A stretch of 64,000 nucleotides of DNA from Sisyra terminalis. Lineage: Eukaryota; Arthropoda; Insecta; Neuroptera; Sisyridae. The stretch covers positions 16,802,001 to 16,866,000 of the forward strand of contig OY292280.1 of NCBI GenBank assembly GCA_958496175.1. Direction: 5' to 3'. A program made the translations under genes and the position numbers. Positions 24,855 to 35,815 of the stretch are shown one piece after another; position 1 is the stretch's first letter; each line of letters opens with the position of its first letter. The notes beneath the pieces were generated by a model. The model searched no databases. It was not told the origin of the DNA and worked only from the letters and a program-made list of their open reading frames with translations.

Positions 24855-26610
24855 ACAAATTAATCTCTAACGATCAAATAAAGGCCAACAAAAACTACCT
24901 ACAACTGTGTTGTTTAGGGTTAAGAGGGTAAAATATTTCTCCATTTATAATTTGGGAAACCTCCATTGCTATAGTTATCAAAAGGACAAATTTAGATAAT
25001 ACTCCAAAAAATTATCATATCTATTTACACTATTCCAATCCATGCCTCAACAATGGATCCTCAGAACTAATAATGATTGCAGGATCCCTATTTCGCCTAG
25101 CTAAACTATTATAGGTGATTTGTCATCCCTAGTTCCATAAATTTTATCTCTAATGATTTATTAAAGGACAAAAAAACTACCTTCATCTATTGCTAATAGT
25201 CCAAGAGCCAGTAACACAAGTTTCATGAAGTGTTTGATGCACCTTGAAATTTTGTAAGGATAGTATCTATAGGATGAGAAGTAGGAATACCTGTATTTGC
25301 ATAACCCAACCCGGGACACCAGGTACTGCGCATGGGTGAAAGGTGTAATAAAATATAAGCCGAAAAAAGTGTTTCATTCACAGGCCAAGAAACGTTAATC
25401 GAAGGTTAGGTAATTTTAAATCAGAATCCAAGATGGCAGACACTTTTAAGGGGGCTTACATATATTTAATTCCTCCCAAAGTAGTTTTTTTTAATACAAA
25501 ATGAAGTGTTTGATTCACTCTGAAATTTGAACAGATTCTTAATAAAATATTTAACATTTTAACTACAAAAAGCCAGACAGTTTTGTTGGGATTTAACTAT
25601 CGGCAGACGTAAAAATGTTTATTTAAAATAGAAAGAGATAGGCTGCGTATGGTTGGCGGAGTGAGCTAGAGGGCCAACCACCGCTGTAGCTGACTTTGTA
25701 TTGCTTTTTCACACTTGTAAAATTCGAATAGCATAACTGGTGATATTCTATAATATAATGTAATGTCGAATCACATTAGAAATTCTTCAAAAATATAATT
25801 TAAAGTACTGTGATGTGATTTTACTATTAGAAGTGTCTTCTAATGAAGGTTACCACCGGTTATGCTATTCGAATTTTACAAGTTTGAAAAAGCAATACAA
25901 AGTTAGCTACAGCGGTGATCGGCCCTCTTGCTCACTCCGCCAACCATACGCAGCCTATCTCTTTCTATTTTAAATAAAAATTTTTACGTCTGCCGATAGT
26001 TAAACCCCAACAAAACTGTCTGGCTTTTTGTAATTAAAACCTTAAATATTTAATTAATAAGCTGTTCAAATTTTAGAGTGAATCAAACACTTCATTTTGT
26101 ATTAAAAAAAAAACAACTTTGGGGGGCAATAATTATATACAAACCCCTTCAAAAATGTCTGCCATCTTCGATTCTGATTTAAAATTACCTAAACTTTCGA
26201 TTAACGTTTATGGACCTGTGAATCAAACACTTGTTTTGGCTTATATTTTATTACACCTTTCACCCATGCGCAGTACCTGGTGTCCCGGGTTGGGTTATGC
26301 AAACACAGGTATTCCTACTTCTCATCCTATAGATACTATCCTTACAAAATTTCAAGGTGCATCAAATACTTCATGAGACTTGTGTTACTGGCTCTCTGAC
26401 TATAAGGAGTAAGGGAGTATATTGTTTCTCAATTTACAATGATGGAAGGTACTCCAAAAAAATTGTCATATTTATTTAAACTACTACAGTTATGCCAATA
26501 ATTATTGTTTATTACAATGTAATCTCAAAACTAATAATGTTTTCAGGGTCACTATTTTACTTAGCTAGACTATTTCTGGTAGTATATTATCCCTAGATCC
26601 ATAAATTTCA
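24855..26610 (+). repeat. 280-bp direct tandem repeat, second copy split by a foldback
   Basis: Copy 1 is about 24855-25136. Copy 2 starts at 25137 and is interrupted at 25199/26400, resuming to about 26600. Matches include ATCTCTAA..GAT, AAAAACTACCT, ACTCCAAAAAA, TCATAT.TATTTA, AACTAATAATG, TAGCTA.ACTAT and ATCCCTAG.TCCATAAATTT. A partial third start follows at 26601. Removing the foldback restores continuous alignment, so the duplication came first and the foldback inserted later. Confidence 0.75.
25200..26399. mobile_element. 1.2-kb foldback element with about 545-bp arms
   Basis: The left arm 25200-25743 and right arm 25850-26399 are inverted copies. By eye more than nine in ten positions match, with long perfect blocks such as ACCCGGGACACCAGGTACTG. 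The loop is about 106 bases and partly self-complementary. The ends are TCCAAGAGCCAG and CTGGCTCTCTGA. Flanks CTAATAG and CTATAAG could be a degraded target duplication. Each arm has an internal near-repeat of GAAGTGTTTGAT..CACT followed by TGAAATTT. The 85-codon frame at 26119-26376 lies in the right arm and is unlikely to code. This is either a foldback transposon or MITE with very long TIRs, or a hairpin locus; read-through transcription would give long double-stranded RNA. Confidence 0.92.
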
Positions 26611-26619
26611 ACTTATCAA

Positions 26620-26868
26620 CTATAATAGTTCAAAGTTATTCCATCGAGTTTTTATTTATTTCAATCACAGAAACATTAACTAAGCGGTAAAAAAAAATAA
26701 AAATTAAATGATGTTCCAAATGAAATTTCCCGATATTTTCCTAATTTCCTTCCAAAAGGTAGAAAATATTGAGGCTGATTACATAATTGATTTTAATTCT
26801 ATACTTGTTTCAAACTTTTGTGGCTTATATTTATGTTGAAAAACGACATTACTTTCCGGTCCCCCGAA
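26620..26868 (-). mobile_element. mariner-like terminal segment, right copy
   Basis: Read on the minus strand it begins TTCGGGGGACCGGAAAGTAA and TGTCGTTTTT, preceded by TA, and runs inward to AATAAATAAAAACTCGATGG and ACTTTGAACTATTATAG, matching 20572-20870. The outer 25 bases of the two copies differ at only about three positions. No transposase is recognisable between them. Confidence 0.6.
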
Positions 26869-26977
26869 TACATTATAAATCAACAACTATAAATAGTTAT
26901 AGCTTATTGTTTTACCTTTTGCGTTTTTATAATGGGTGATATTGTTTATAAAAAATAAATATGAAAACTGGTGTTGA

Positions 26978-27093
26978 CTTTAAAGACAATAAAATACAAA
27001 GAAATACGGAAAAATCAGCAAGTGGAAAATATATAATCCACTTGTGGCCTATTAATACAATTGCTCTCTACTCAAATTTATTAAACTCATTTT
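26978..27093 (-). repeat. inverted-pair repeat, right copy
   Basis: This is the reverse-complement partner of 23822-23940; see that entry for the shared phrases. Homology fades beyond 27093. Confidence 0.75.
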
Positions 27094-28197
27094 TCCCGAA
27101 AAAAAATACCTTATAAAAGCTTTCTAATAAATATCGCTGCTAAAGAGCTTTTGTCAAAAAATTGTCCAACGAACCGAATATAGGTTCTATATTTATATAT
27201 AGAAAAAATACTCTTTGTTCAATTCCGAACCAATATTTCTTATTATTATTGAAAACTTATTTTCGATTATATATCAAATTTGTTGCCTCCTTACACGTTA
27301 TGAATCCTTATGGTTTATGATTAGTAAACGTAATATTTTATATTGCTTTCACATATTTTACGTTTGTTTTAGTGGTTTTCTTTAGTTTTCTTTCTCTCCC
27401 TAACTTTCATGCCCTGGAAATTTGTTCACGTTAATATTACATTGATCGATTCAGCTTTTACTTAAACTCTTTTTCAATGTTCAAATTGACACTTTTTCAT
27501 CTTATTCTATGAGTATAGTTTTCTTTTTCTATTTATAAAATGATGTATGAAGTTGATAAACAGTTTTCTTTCAACTTGACAAAGCCAATTAAGCATAAGT
27601 AGTAGAGCTTTTGTTAAACAAATCTCGACAATTACGTTCATAAAAAATTTAAGACAAAAAGCTCTGAATTAGTAAAATGCCATTGGTGGAAATTAAATTT
27701 AAAACAATAGCACCAAACGAAGGGAGGGGGAATCACTGATTGATTTATGATTATTTTCAAATAATTCTCACTGATATCAATAATTTATATTTTTAATTGC
27801 TCATTAATAACTAATGTGATAATAAATACTGAAACTGAATCATTTAAAAATTCATTACAAACATTGTTTCAATTTAATTTTACAATAAAAATTGAATTAT
27901 ATCTTTTTCAACTTTGACATGACATAACTAACAAACACGGCGGGAAATTCAACAAGAACAATTGACAGGATGAGCCTGGTTTATGATAAAATTGCACCGA
28001 ATCAAATTAATTAATACAATTTGGTAAATGCACACCATTGCATAGTCCATGAAATATTTAATTAAATGTTTATAGATTCTTTTTGGTTTTCATACCAAAG
28101 TACTTCTTTTAAGTTATGAAATCTATCTTTCATTTTCCTGCAAATTTTTCCAGTTGACAAAAGATGTCCTGAAAAAACGTAGAGGTTTTATAATGGA
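27094..28197. other. AT-rich spacer with a 62-bp inverted repeat
   Basis: Mostly unique. At 27604-27665 AGAGCTTTTGTTAA pairs with AAGACAAAAAGCTCT, resembling the ends of the MITE at 15115. AGAGCTTTTGTC also occurs near 27136. No gene is supported. Confidence 0.4.
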
Positions 28198-28353
28198 CGA
28201 ATCATCAAAGCCGTCAAATACTCTGACGAACAGGTACTGTTCGTTAAAATTAAAAAGGAATTGTTAATTATTGTCGAATAAAGATAGAAGACGAAAGTTT
28301 TATTCTTGATAATCTCCATATTTTAACGGGATAAAAATCTTTCCCTGTAGATT
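28198..28353 (+). pseudogene. degraded reverse transcriptase fragment, copy 1
   Basis: The stretch aligns directly with 28649-28804. In the homologous frame it reads IIKAVKYSDEQVLFVK and then a stop at GTCGAATAA. The second copy has YADD where this one has YSDE, so the catalytic motif is destroyed. It is a relic of a non-LTR-type element, too short to assign a clade. Confidence 0.6.
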
Positions 28354-28597
28354 GATAACCATCAATTTGTTCCGGGTCTTACAATAATTCCGTGAAGCTG
28401 ATAAAAATTCTCGAATAGTTCCCTCCTGGAAACTAACCCAAACTTTTTCAGAACCCTACAGTCTTATTGTTAGAACTTATGCTTTCCTAAAGTGTCTAGA
28501 CCACTAATGGCGAATCTTTGACCCTTGGGTCAGGCGCTGATCCACGCAAGCTTGTTAACTGACCTACGATTGCTTAGCATTCATTTGTTAGTTATGT

Positions 28598-28804
28598 TTG
28601 TTACAAAAGACTTCTATAACACTTGTTTCGCCCCTCCTTTGTTTCACCTTTGAATCATCAAAGCTATCAAATACGCTGACGATATGGTACTGATAGTTAA
28701 AACTAAAGGTGAGTTACTAATTTTCATCGAATATATATAGAATAGGAAAGTTACATTCTTGAAGAATTCTATACATTAACGGGGAAAAGATCATTCCCTT
28801 AGGT
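28598..28804 (+). pseudogene. degraded reverse transcriptase fragment, copy 2
   Basis: The frame reads PPLFHL, a stop, then IIKAIKYADDMVLIVK and KGELL before a further stop at TATATATAG. The PPLF..L and YADD(M)VL spacing matches motifs B and C of non-LTR retrotransposon reverse transcriptases, where the two Asp bind the catalytic metal. No upstream RT is recognisable. The homologous copy lies 451 bp upstream in the same orientation, which suggests a local duplication or two insertions of the same 5'-truncated element. At 28804 the homology stops and a fragment of repeat R1 begins. Confidence 0.65.
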
Positions 28805-28850
28805 TTTGGGACACTTTTGGGTATTTAGCCAATCGATTAAGATATTCATT
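28805..28850 (+). repeat. dispersed repeat family R1, short fragment
   Basis: The phrase GGGACACTTTTGGGTATTTA and then CCAATCGATTAAGAT matches the starts of 7236-7790 and 10988-11570. Only the first 45 bases or so remain. Confidence 0.7.
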
Positions 28851-29806
28851 TTAAAGGAATAGTGTCAACCGGATGGAAGCTTTTTTGGTTGGAGCTTTGA
28901 TTCGATGTATTTATTACATTTGTGCTTTATCAATTTGTCTATAAAACATAATTGGTGTTATTAGCGGAAAAATATAATTTGATGTTGATCAGGTCAGAAG
29001 ATTTTCTTATTAGAACGTTTTTCCGTGCTGTTGTAAGACGAGATATATAATAGAGAAAAAGCTCTTGGTAACGACGTCTTAAAGCTCGGTGAAATTCAAT
29101 ATAATCTAGGTGGAATATTTTCTTCATTGTGTCGTGGCATCTTTATCTATTTCTCATAGATTCGACAAGGACGTGACGAGACGGTTATTAAGGCTGTACG
29201 AGAAAACAATAATCAGGATACTAAAGGGAATTTTGATTTGAAATAAATCACGAGATCCAATGACCGAAATTTTAATGACGAGTTTTATTCCAGCTCGACA
29301 ATGGACGTATGTAGCGTATCATTTCTGCTATGTGGAAATGTTTGGAATTGTTCGTATGTGTATGTATGTGGGGAATTGATGTGGGGTAGGAAATGGGGGT
29401 GAAAGTTGGAGTAACAAACGAGTGACCGAGAAAGAGGAACACATTGTAAAATCGTTTATCTGACACGCATTTGAAACATAAATTTTTAAAACTCAGTAAT
29501 CGAGTTCGGTTTTGACAGTTAATATTTAGGTGGTTTCAATATGCATGGAAAAAAGTGTAGGTTCTACGCAATTTTGCAAAATTCTTTCTCAATGAAAAAT
29601 CAATATATCCCTCATACTATCCAAGTCTTACCCAATAGTCATGGAAGATCAAAGATGGCAGAATGTGACATCAAAACAAAAACTATATAGTGTCCAATAA
29701 CCAACTATAAGCATAAAAGAAAACAAAAGTTTACTTTAGTTAATAATAATTTTTTAAACTCTAATATGAGAAAGTGCTACCAAAGCTCACGATCTATCTC
29801 CTTATA
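28851..29806. other. unique spacer
   Basis: No gene or repeat is recognised. The minus-strand frames at 28939-29127 and 29272-29466 have no domain. Confidence 0.4.
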
Positions 29807-29814
29807 ATCTATAG

Positions 29815-30119
29815 CAGTGTTTCTCAAACTTTAGACACTTGCGGACCACTATCGTTCACAAAGTGATCAACTTTATTAATCTATTATCGCTTGTAATAAC
29901 TATGTCAAGATAAGTTAAGAAAAAAGGGTAGGTTTATAAAAATGAAAATAAATCACAATGCAATTCAAATTATTTATTGATAAACACGTTTTGTAGCCCG
30001 AGTATGGCACAGTTTAAATAATAAGGCGTACTTCCTAAATGAAATTTTAGGTGCATGGGCCACCAAAAATTGATTCTTGAACCACTAGTAGTCCGCGGAC
30101 CACATTCTGAAAAATACTG
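29815..30119. mobile_element. hAT-type MITE, 305 bp
   Basis: The left end is CAGTGTTTCTCAAACTTTAG followed by a GCGGACCAC segment. The right end, reverse complemented, is CAGTATTTTTCAGAATGTGG with GTCCGCGGAC. CAGTG-type ends with adjacent GCGGACCAC are typical of non-autonomous hAT elements. The flanks ATCTATAG (29807-29814) and GTCTATAT (30120-30127) match at six of eight positions, fitting an aged 8-bp target duplication. There is no transposase. Confidence 0.82.
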
Positions 30120-30235
30120 GTCTATATAGAAAGGTATATTGAAAGCACTAGTAAACGAAAACAATCTGGAAGTGCAAAGAAACCATTATTAACCTTGCCA
30201 CCAAATCAAAGACAACTAGGGGTGAATTCCAGATA

Positions 30236-30905
30236 CCAAGAGAACAAAAGATAACCATATGTGAGATACCCTTACTTGTCAAGGATCGAGGCAGTGGTGT
30301 AGCGTACGATTTTGCCGCCTAGGACCAATCAGAAATTCGGCACTCCCATTTTCATCATTAGTCAAGAAAATTGGTTAATGTAAAAAAATGTAAAATGTTA
30401 TCTTTATGGTTTCCTCAAAGCCAAATATTTAATGGTACTATCAGTGTCAATATGCCGCCCCATTTTTATGGATTGCCAGGAGCCACGGCTCCCTCAGAAC
30501 CCACCACGCTAGGCTACTGGATCGACGGCATTTACCGGCACATAATCAACGTTTGGTATCACTTGTATCATTTGGAAAAATATCACCAAAGCAGACTTCT
30601 AAACAGTACCGAGTAAAAGCACAATAAGAGGATGATGAAAAAATCATCCCTTAATCTTCCTACTAAAATACTTAATTTTTCAAGGAAATAGTCAAAGTGG
30701 TAACCGTTTTAAGAGCCGGCTACTGTGGACTGAAAAAATATTTATATCCTAAGGGTGGATTTGTACCAAAGGTACAAATGATAACCATATGTGAGACGCC
30801 TTTGTCTGGTAAAGATCGAGAATATATCGAGAATACCACAGTAAGCGTTTGGTATAAAGTTGGATTCAAAACAACACCGAGGAAAAATGCAATAAAAGAA
30901 TGATG
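30236..30905 (+). pseudogene. RNase H-region relic of a non-LTR retrotransposon, split by a hAT MITE
   Basis: The part from 30610 to 30740 aligns with 46000-46130 in the second relic. Both have GGATGATG.AAAA, then CCTA.T..TGAAATA-like sequence and TACTGTGGACTGAAAAA. The protein phrase is LRAGYCGLKKYLY here and ITDHCRLKKHLH there, like the tail of the RNase H region of Jockey-type elements. A local duplication is also visible: 30253-30290 matches 30778-30815 (GATAACCATATGTGAGA), and 30548-30640 resembles 30840-30915. The frames 30371-30616 and 30697-30903 are fragments. The MITE at 30292-30519 interrupts the first copy. Confidence 0.5.
30292..30519. mobile_element. hAT-type MITE, 228 bp, with 8-bp target duplication
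   Basis: The ends are CAGTGGTGTAGCG and CGCTAGGCTACTG, ten of thirteen complementary. The direct flanks are GATCGAGG (30284-30291) and GATCGACG (30520-30527), seven of eight identical. Removing the element joins sequence that aligns with the undisturbed local copy at 30812-30850 (GATCGAG..then CGTTTGGTAT), which independently confirms the insertion site. The interior contains TTGCCGCCTAGG and CAGGAGCCACGGCTCC. It does not code for a transposase. Part of the 81-codon frame 30371-30616 is read from it. Confidence 0.88.
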
Positions 30906-30921
30906 AAATAATTAATCATAC

Positions 30922-30982
30922 AAGATTCAAATCCAACCCTTCTTCATTTTGGAGCGGCCACCTTGACGACTCGGTCATCAGT
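30922..30982 (-). mobile_element. tRNA-derived SINE copy 3, head only
   Basis: On the minus strand it reads CTGATGACCGAGTCGTCAAGG, then GTGGCCGCTCCAAAATGAAG, then GGTTGGATTTGAATC, which are the A box to B box region. The body is missing, so this is a truncated copy. Confidence 0.75.
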
Positions 30983-32205
30983 AAATGATCAGCTAATATT
31001 ATTACAAATTTCGTAAAATTCAAACCTTAAAATTTTCTTGATTTATTGATTACCAAAGTGTCTGTCGAAACAAACGTAGTTTTTTCTATTTTCCGGAAAA
31101 TTCTCCAGAATAATATCACTTCTTAACTACTTTTTTCACTTCTTTAGCAATTTTTTGGTGATCCATTTTACGTGAGTCATAATGATGACACAATTCTGCT
31201 ATCCATAAGGATCCTACCCCACGTAGTGAAAAAATATTTTAAAAAAATAGTTTTAGATTATAGGTTTTGTTTCAACTTTTGTTGAATAAAAGCACAGGAT
31301 AATTACTCGTGTTTCAACCTGTAGATGGCGGTTTGAATTTTTAAATTTAAATGGGACCAATCCCGATGTTTACTTTAGTCAATAAAAAAGTACGTTTTTT
31401 TCGGTTGAAAAGATAATTCTATTAATGGTATAATGAAGTGAATGATATCAAAATTCTAATTTGTACGAAAGACTATTATTATTATACCAAACAAACTGGA
31501 TTGAATAATCCCATTAAATTGCAAATACAATTTCATAAATAAATCAACTGAAATTATAGATTAAACATTAGATGTAGTGCAGCGATGAATTTTGAATAAA
31601 ACGGTAATATTGAAACTATACATTATGATATTATAATACAGCCGAACCCGTATGTATTGCACCGCAATCCGTTTGCATTTCATCCCCATAATTTTCGTGG
31701 TACTAACAAAATATTCATCTGAAGCATTTTCTTTAATTGATATCGTGTGCTTGTGCTCATTAAGCCATGCCTTATAGGGAAATTAGTAGAACATAAAGAT
31801 AAGACTAAAGCAGCTTTAATACCAATTTCGAATCATGCTCTATATTATCTTAACAAATCCAGTAGTATGAACGAGTAGCTACTATTTTTGATAACAAAAC
31901 CCAGACGAGAAAGCTTGAGCGGTAAAGCTCCGCGACAGCTAACACAAAACGGGGAGATTAAGCTTTCAAATATAAATCAGAATTCTGTTGAAAACTGGGA
32001 AATTTAAATGTAAACTCAACATATGAGCATGTCGTCGTGATTTCTAATATTTTATACTTGAATAAAATGAAAGAATCGCAAGTGGGTGCATGACGTTTAA
32101 AAATTATTAGTCACTCAACCGAAAAATATTTCTTTGCCAGCTTAATTTGACTGTTTTTTTTCCGATTTAATTGAATTTCCAAATCAAACGTTCATATGCG
32201 ACCAA
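30983..32205. other. AT-rich spacer
   Basis: No gene or recognisable element is seen. The segment 31300-31390 with GTAGATGGCGG is slightly richer in composition. Confidence 0.4.
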
Positions 32206-32355
32206 TGCATGATTGGAAATGTTTCAAGATGTGGCGCCGCCACAAGTGTGTTTGGAGTACTAATTTATGAACGGTAATATTGGTTAGTACTTTAGCACAC
32301 TTATGGAGGCGCCACATCTTGATACATTTCCCATCATCCATTGCATGATTGGAAA
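32206..32355. mobile_element. short inverted-repeat element with 14-bp direct flanks
   Basis: The arms 32215-32262 and 32284-32331 (48 bases) are inverted copies containing CAAGATGTGGCGCC and GGCGCCACATCTTG. The direct repeat TGCATGATTGGAAA occurs at 32206-32219 and 32342-32355, overlapping the left arm and lying outside the right arm. This could be an unusually long target duplication or part of a larger repeat. Confidence 0.75.
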
Positions 32356-35300
32356 ACCTTTTTAACTAAAATTTTAGTCCAATTATCTTTGTACAGTTGA
32401 GAAATTTCGAGCCAACTTTGATCACAGCACTTATTAAATACCACTGGAATTAAAATTTCGAATTTTAGAATGGTCCATGTTACCCGTAGTTATAGCCAAT
32501 ATTTCAACAAAATAATTTATAAGAAAATATAGTTATTTTTTTTCCTTAAATTTTTACATCTATATTTTCGAAAACTATTACAAAACGTTAGCAGCTACAA
32601 TTTTTCACTTCTTTTGTAATTCGCTACAGATACAGTTTTCTTTTATACTTTCCTACCATAAGGGATGAAATAGAGGGTTGCGTTCTTAAAGGTTAATAAT
32701 TACAAAGATGGTAGAAAAGTAAATGAAAGTTACTAAATGTTTTTTATAAGATATAAACTATAGCTTGAAAATATATACTGTTAGGATGGTGGAAAACTTT
32801 AATGAATTGGATAACACTGGGGAATCATGGTGTAAGGGTTGAAATTTTCTGAGACAGTAAAATCGTTTATAAATGAATAACTTTTATTATGATTACAATA
32901 AAAACATATCGCATAAGAAATGATATTGGTTTGAAATACATTTTATATTTGCGACTCGAATATTACCAGAACATCTAAAACATCGCGTTCGTAAATCTCT
33001 CGAGGGAAAATAAACAATCAGTGGGAAAACGTTACCAAGTAAAAATAAGCGTTGACCAGTTTTCCCTGTTTTGTTTACAAGAAAGATTTAGAAAATTAGG
33101 TCGGTAAATAAAAACAATGTGAAACGATGTTCTAATTATTGTTTAGCCGATGTTTTAATCACTCCAATGTCAGTTTGATGCCATTTTCCATAAATTTCTT
33201 CCCCTAAAATTGCACCCCCATTCAATGTATTCGTGTTGTTTGCTAGATTCGATTTGGTTGACTTTTGTTTTATGAATGATTTATTCATTGATATGAGTTT
33301 CGTTAAAATAACTTTGAATTTAAAACAGTTCCGCTTTCGTTGGTAATTTGGTGGAACATTTACTGTCAAATTTTCAATTAATAATTTCAGGTCTCCTATT
33401 ATTGTATTATATTTATCAACAGTAGCCTAAAATATTTCAATGAATAATATTTGATTGAAACTTTTGCTTATGTTTACCAAAAATTTAAAAACTTATAATA
33501 AATATTCTCAACCATCAGATTTTGACCTGAATTGTTTCAGCAATGACATTTCTGATACCTACATTTATCATTGAGAATTGTTTGGTTTGATTTTAAAGCC
33601 AATAAAATTAGCCTGGTGGAATCAGTAGAATGTTAATCATAGTGTCGAAATAAATGTATTAAGTCTGTTTTAAAGAGAAATGTAAAATTCAAGTATTTTG
33701 CTAGACATTAGTTTCAATTGTCTTGTTTTATCATTTGAGTTCTCAACAGAATCTGTATCATTACTAGTAGTTACCCGTGAATTCACAACCAACACTGACA
33801 CAACCTGATAAAGGAAAATTGTATTAACAGTTTGAACAAGTAACAATCATTTACTTTAAATTTAAGATTATAGTTTTTGGTTTTCACTGACCCGTAGGTG
33901 TTAACATTCTAAGTTTTCTGTCCTTGCCGACAAAGATACCAAAATTTACTTATTGTAATTCCTTTTTATAAATGATAAACATTTTAACGAATAGTTCAAC
34001 GTTTTTTGTTGCTTGGAAACGGAAAATTGATTTATAAAATTTAAATTACAGCTACTTTTGATTTTAAAACACACATATATTTTCTCGCGTAGTTGGATTG
34101 ATTAATATTCTATATGTAGCAGAAGTTACCCGATTTGGCACATGGAGTTGTATTTTATTTAGTTCAATCCGGGTTTGTGTGCTGTTTAATGAAAATTAGA
34201 ACCGAAACCAACTCCCATTACTAACTCCCGTAACATTATTTATTTTTTCTCTCTTATGGTGCGTCTAAAGAAGTATAACGTGGACGTTATACTTCCTCTA
34301 TATATATGGAAAGTATACCTTCATCCATAGAAATATGTAGTAGTATAAGGAACCTAGTGCAACGATTGCTAAGGATCACCCTGCTGGTTGGTCTTAACTA
34401 GGTGAAATAGAATCCAGGAAGCACAATAAGCCCTAATGTTGTAGTATTGGGGCTCAAATAATTTCATCTTGGAAAACCCAAAATAATGGGAAAAAAAATG
34501 GGTGGATATTGTTTTTGTTCTGTACTCGTTAGTTCTTATAGATTTCTTCGTAGTTGAATTCAAATGTTAAAAGAAGATGATACTATCCATTAGTTCTTAT
34601 TTCTAGTGACCCATTTGGTACATGCAGTTAAGCACCAGGATATGAAAATTAGAAAAAAAAACATTGAAATAAAAGCGTTTTCATTTTTTGTTTACTTGAA
34701 AAGGGCTTAGCATTCAAGTGTTGTGGTATCAATTGCAAATGCCATAAGTTGAAATTTAATCTGAGGAGATGGTCATGATTATTTTTTATTTGTTTTCGTA
34801 TGAATATAAAAATGATGTTTCTTTTTCCTGCTTGCCAAGCATTTTTGTTTCTTCCCCATCGCATTTTCTTGTTCCTTGAAAACAACATAGTCCCATAAAG
34901 CGATTACGAAAATTAAAAGCCCATTTTGAAAATGAGGCTTTCGCTTCACAAATATGGCAAATGGAATCAGTGATAAGTACGAGCCGAGTTGCTGATTGTA
35001 TGATTAAAATGGTTTGTGAAAACCACACGAAAACATTTACGAACCAACAGTTACATAGCGAACATAAACAATTCACGCCTGAGTGCAACTATTAAACTAC
35101 AATCTTAGTAAGTACACAACAAAACGCATCCCCCTTTTAATGCACTTGCCAACACTGTGCTTCTTTACCCCACTTTACCCTAACAAAAAGCATACATTGA
35201 AATCTAACAATACGTTTCATTTGCATGCAATTGAAAAGTCTTTCATAGTATACCAACAATTATTATTTTTCCCTCATCAACGTAATGCATCCCAATAATC

Positions 35301-35660
35301 TCTTGCAAATTTTTTTTTTCGCTACTACAAAACACTTACTATCCAGGTAACACAAGAAAACTATTTCAGTTTGATTTTTGATCCAATTTAATATAGAATC
35401 ACTTTAGTTTTTTGAATTCCACCTGTTACAGCAAACGTTCTTGGAATCATTCCAAAAATCACAGTAATTTCCGTTGAAATAAATAAATCCTAAAAAAAAA
35501 ACTTCTAGCGAAGTTATCTCAGTCTTGACACCATTTATTCTTTGGGTTTCAAGACAATTTTTTTTGCCAAAAAATAAATTATATTTGCAATATTTTGATT
35601 AGTTAACAATCTGTAAACTTTTACACCCTTGGTACCTTATATCTGATACTTATATACAAA
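32356..35660. other. unique AT-rich stretch
   Basis: No gene is supported; frames such as 33136-33369, 34369-34563, 34649-34888 and 34786-35088 have no domain. A perfect hairpin lies at 34270-34295 (GAAGTATAACGT and its complement, two-base loop). The phrases ACCCGATTTGGCACATGGAG (34129) and ACCCATTTGGTACATGCAG (34610) form a short direct repeat. Confidence 0.4.
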
Positions 35661-35815
35661 AGCCAACTGGTGGCCAAGTAGTCAAGGTGGCCGCTCCAAA
35701 ACTAGTAGGCGTTAGGTTCGATTCGCGTATGGAGAAAATTTTCAATATATCTCAATTTACGGAAATTTGTTAACCCTAGAGTAGCTATAGAACTTAGTAG
35801 AAGAATCTGAAGAAG
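35661..35815 (+). mobile_element. tRNA-derived SINE copy 4
   Basis: It begins AGCCAACTGGTGGCCAAGTAG and has TCAAGGTGGCCGCTCCAAAAC, the B box GGTTCGATTCGCG, then TTTACGGAAATTTGTTAACC and CTAGAGTAGCTATAGAACTT. The tail is shortened. The minus-strand frame 35702-35899 is only its antisense. Confidence 0.88.

Noticed and set aside
26119..26376. 85-codon frame in the right foldback arm
   Set aside because: The inverted left arm has no matching conserved frame, and arm differences do not respect codons as far as I can see.
24855..26610. LTR retrotransposon, because direct repeats flank an insert
   Set aside because: The direct repeats lack TG..CA ends, they are split by the foldback itself, and the insert is an inverted repeat without gag or pol.
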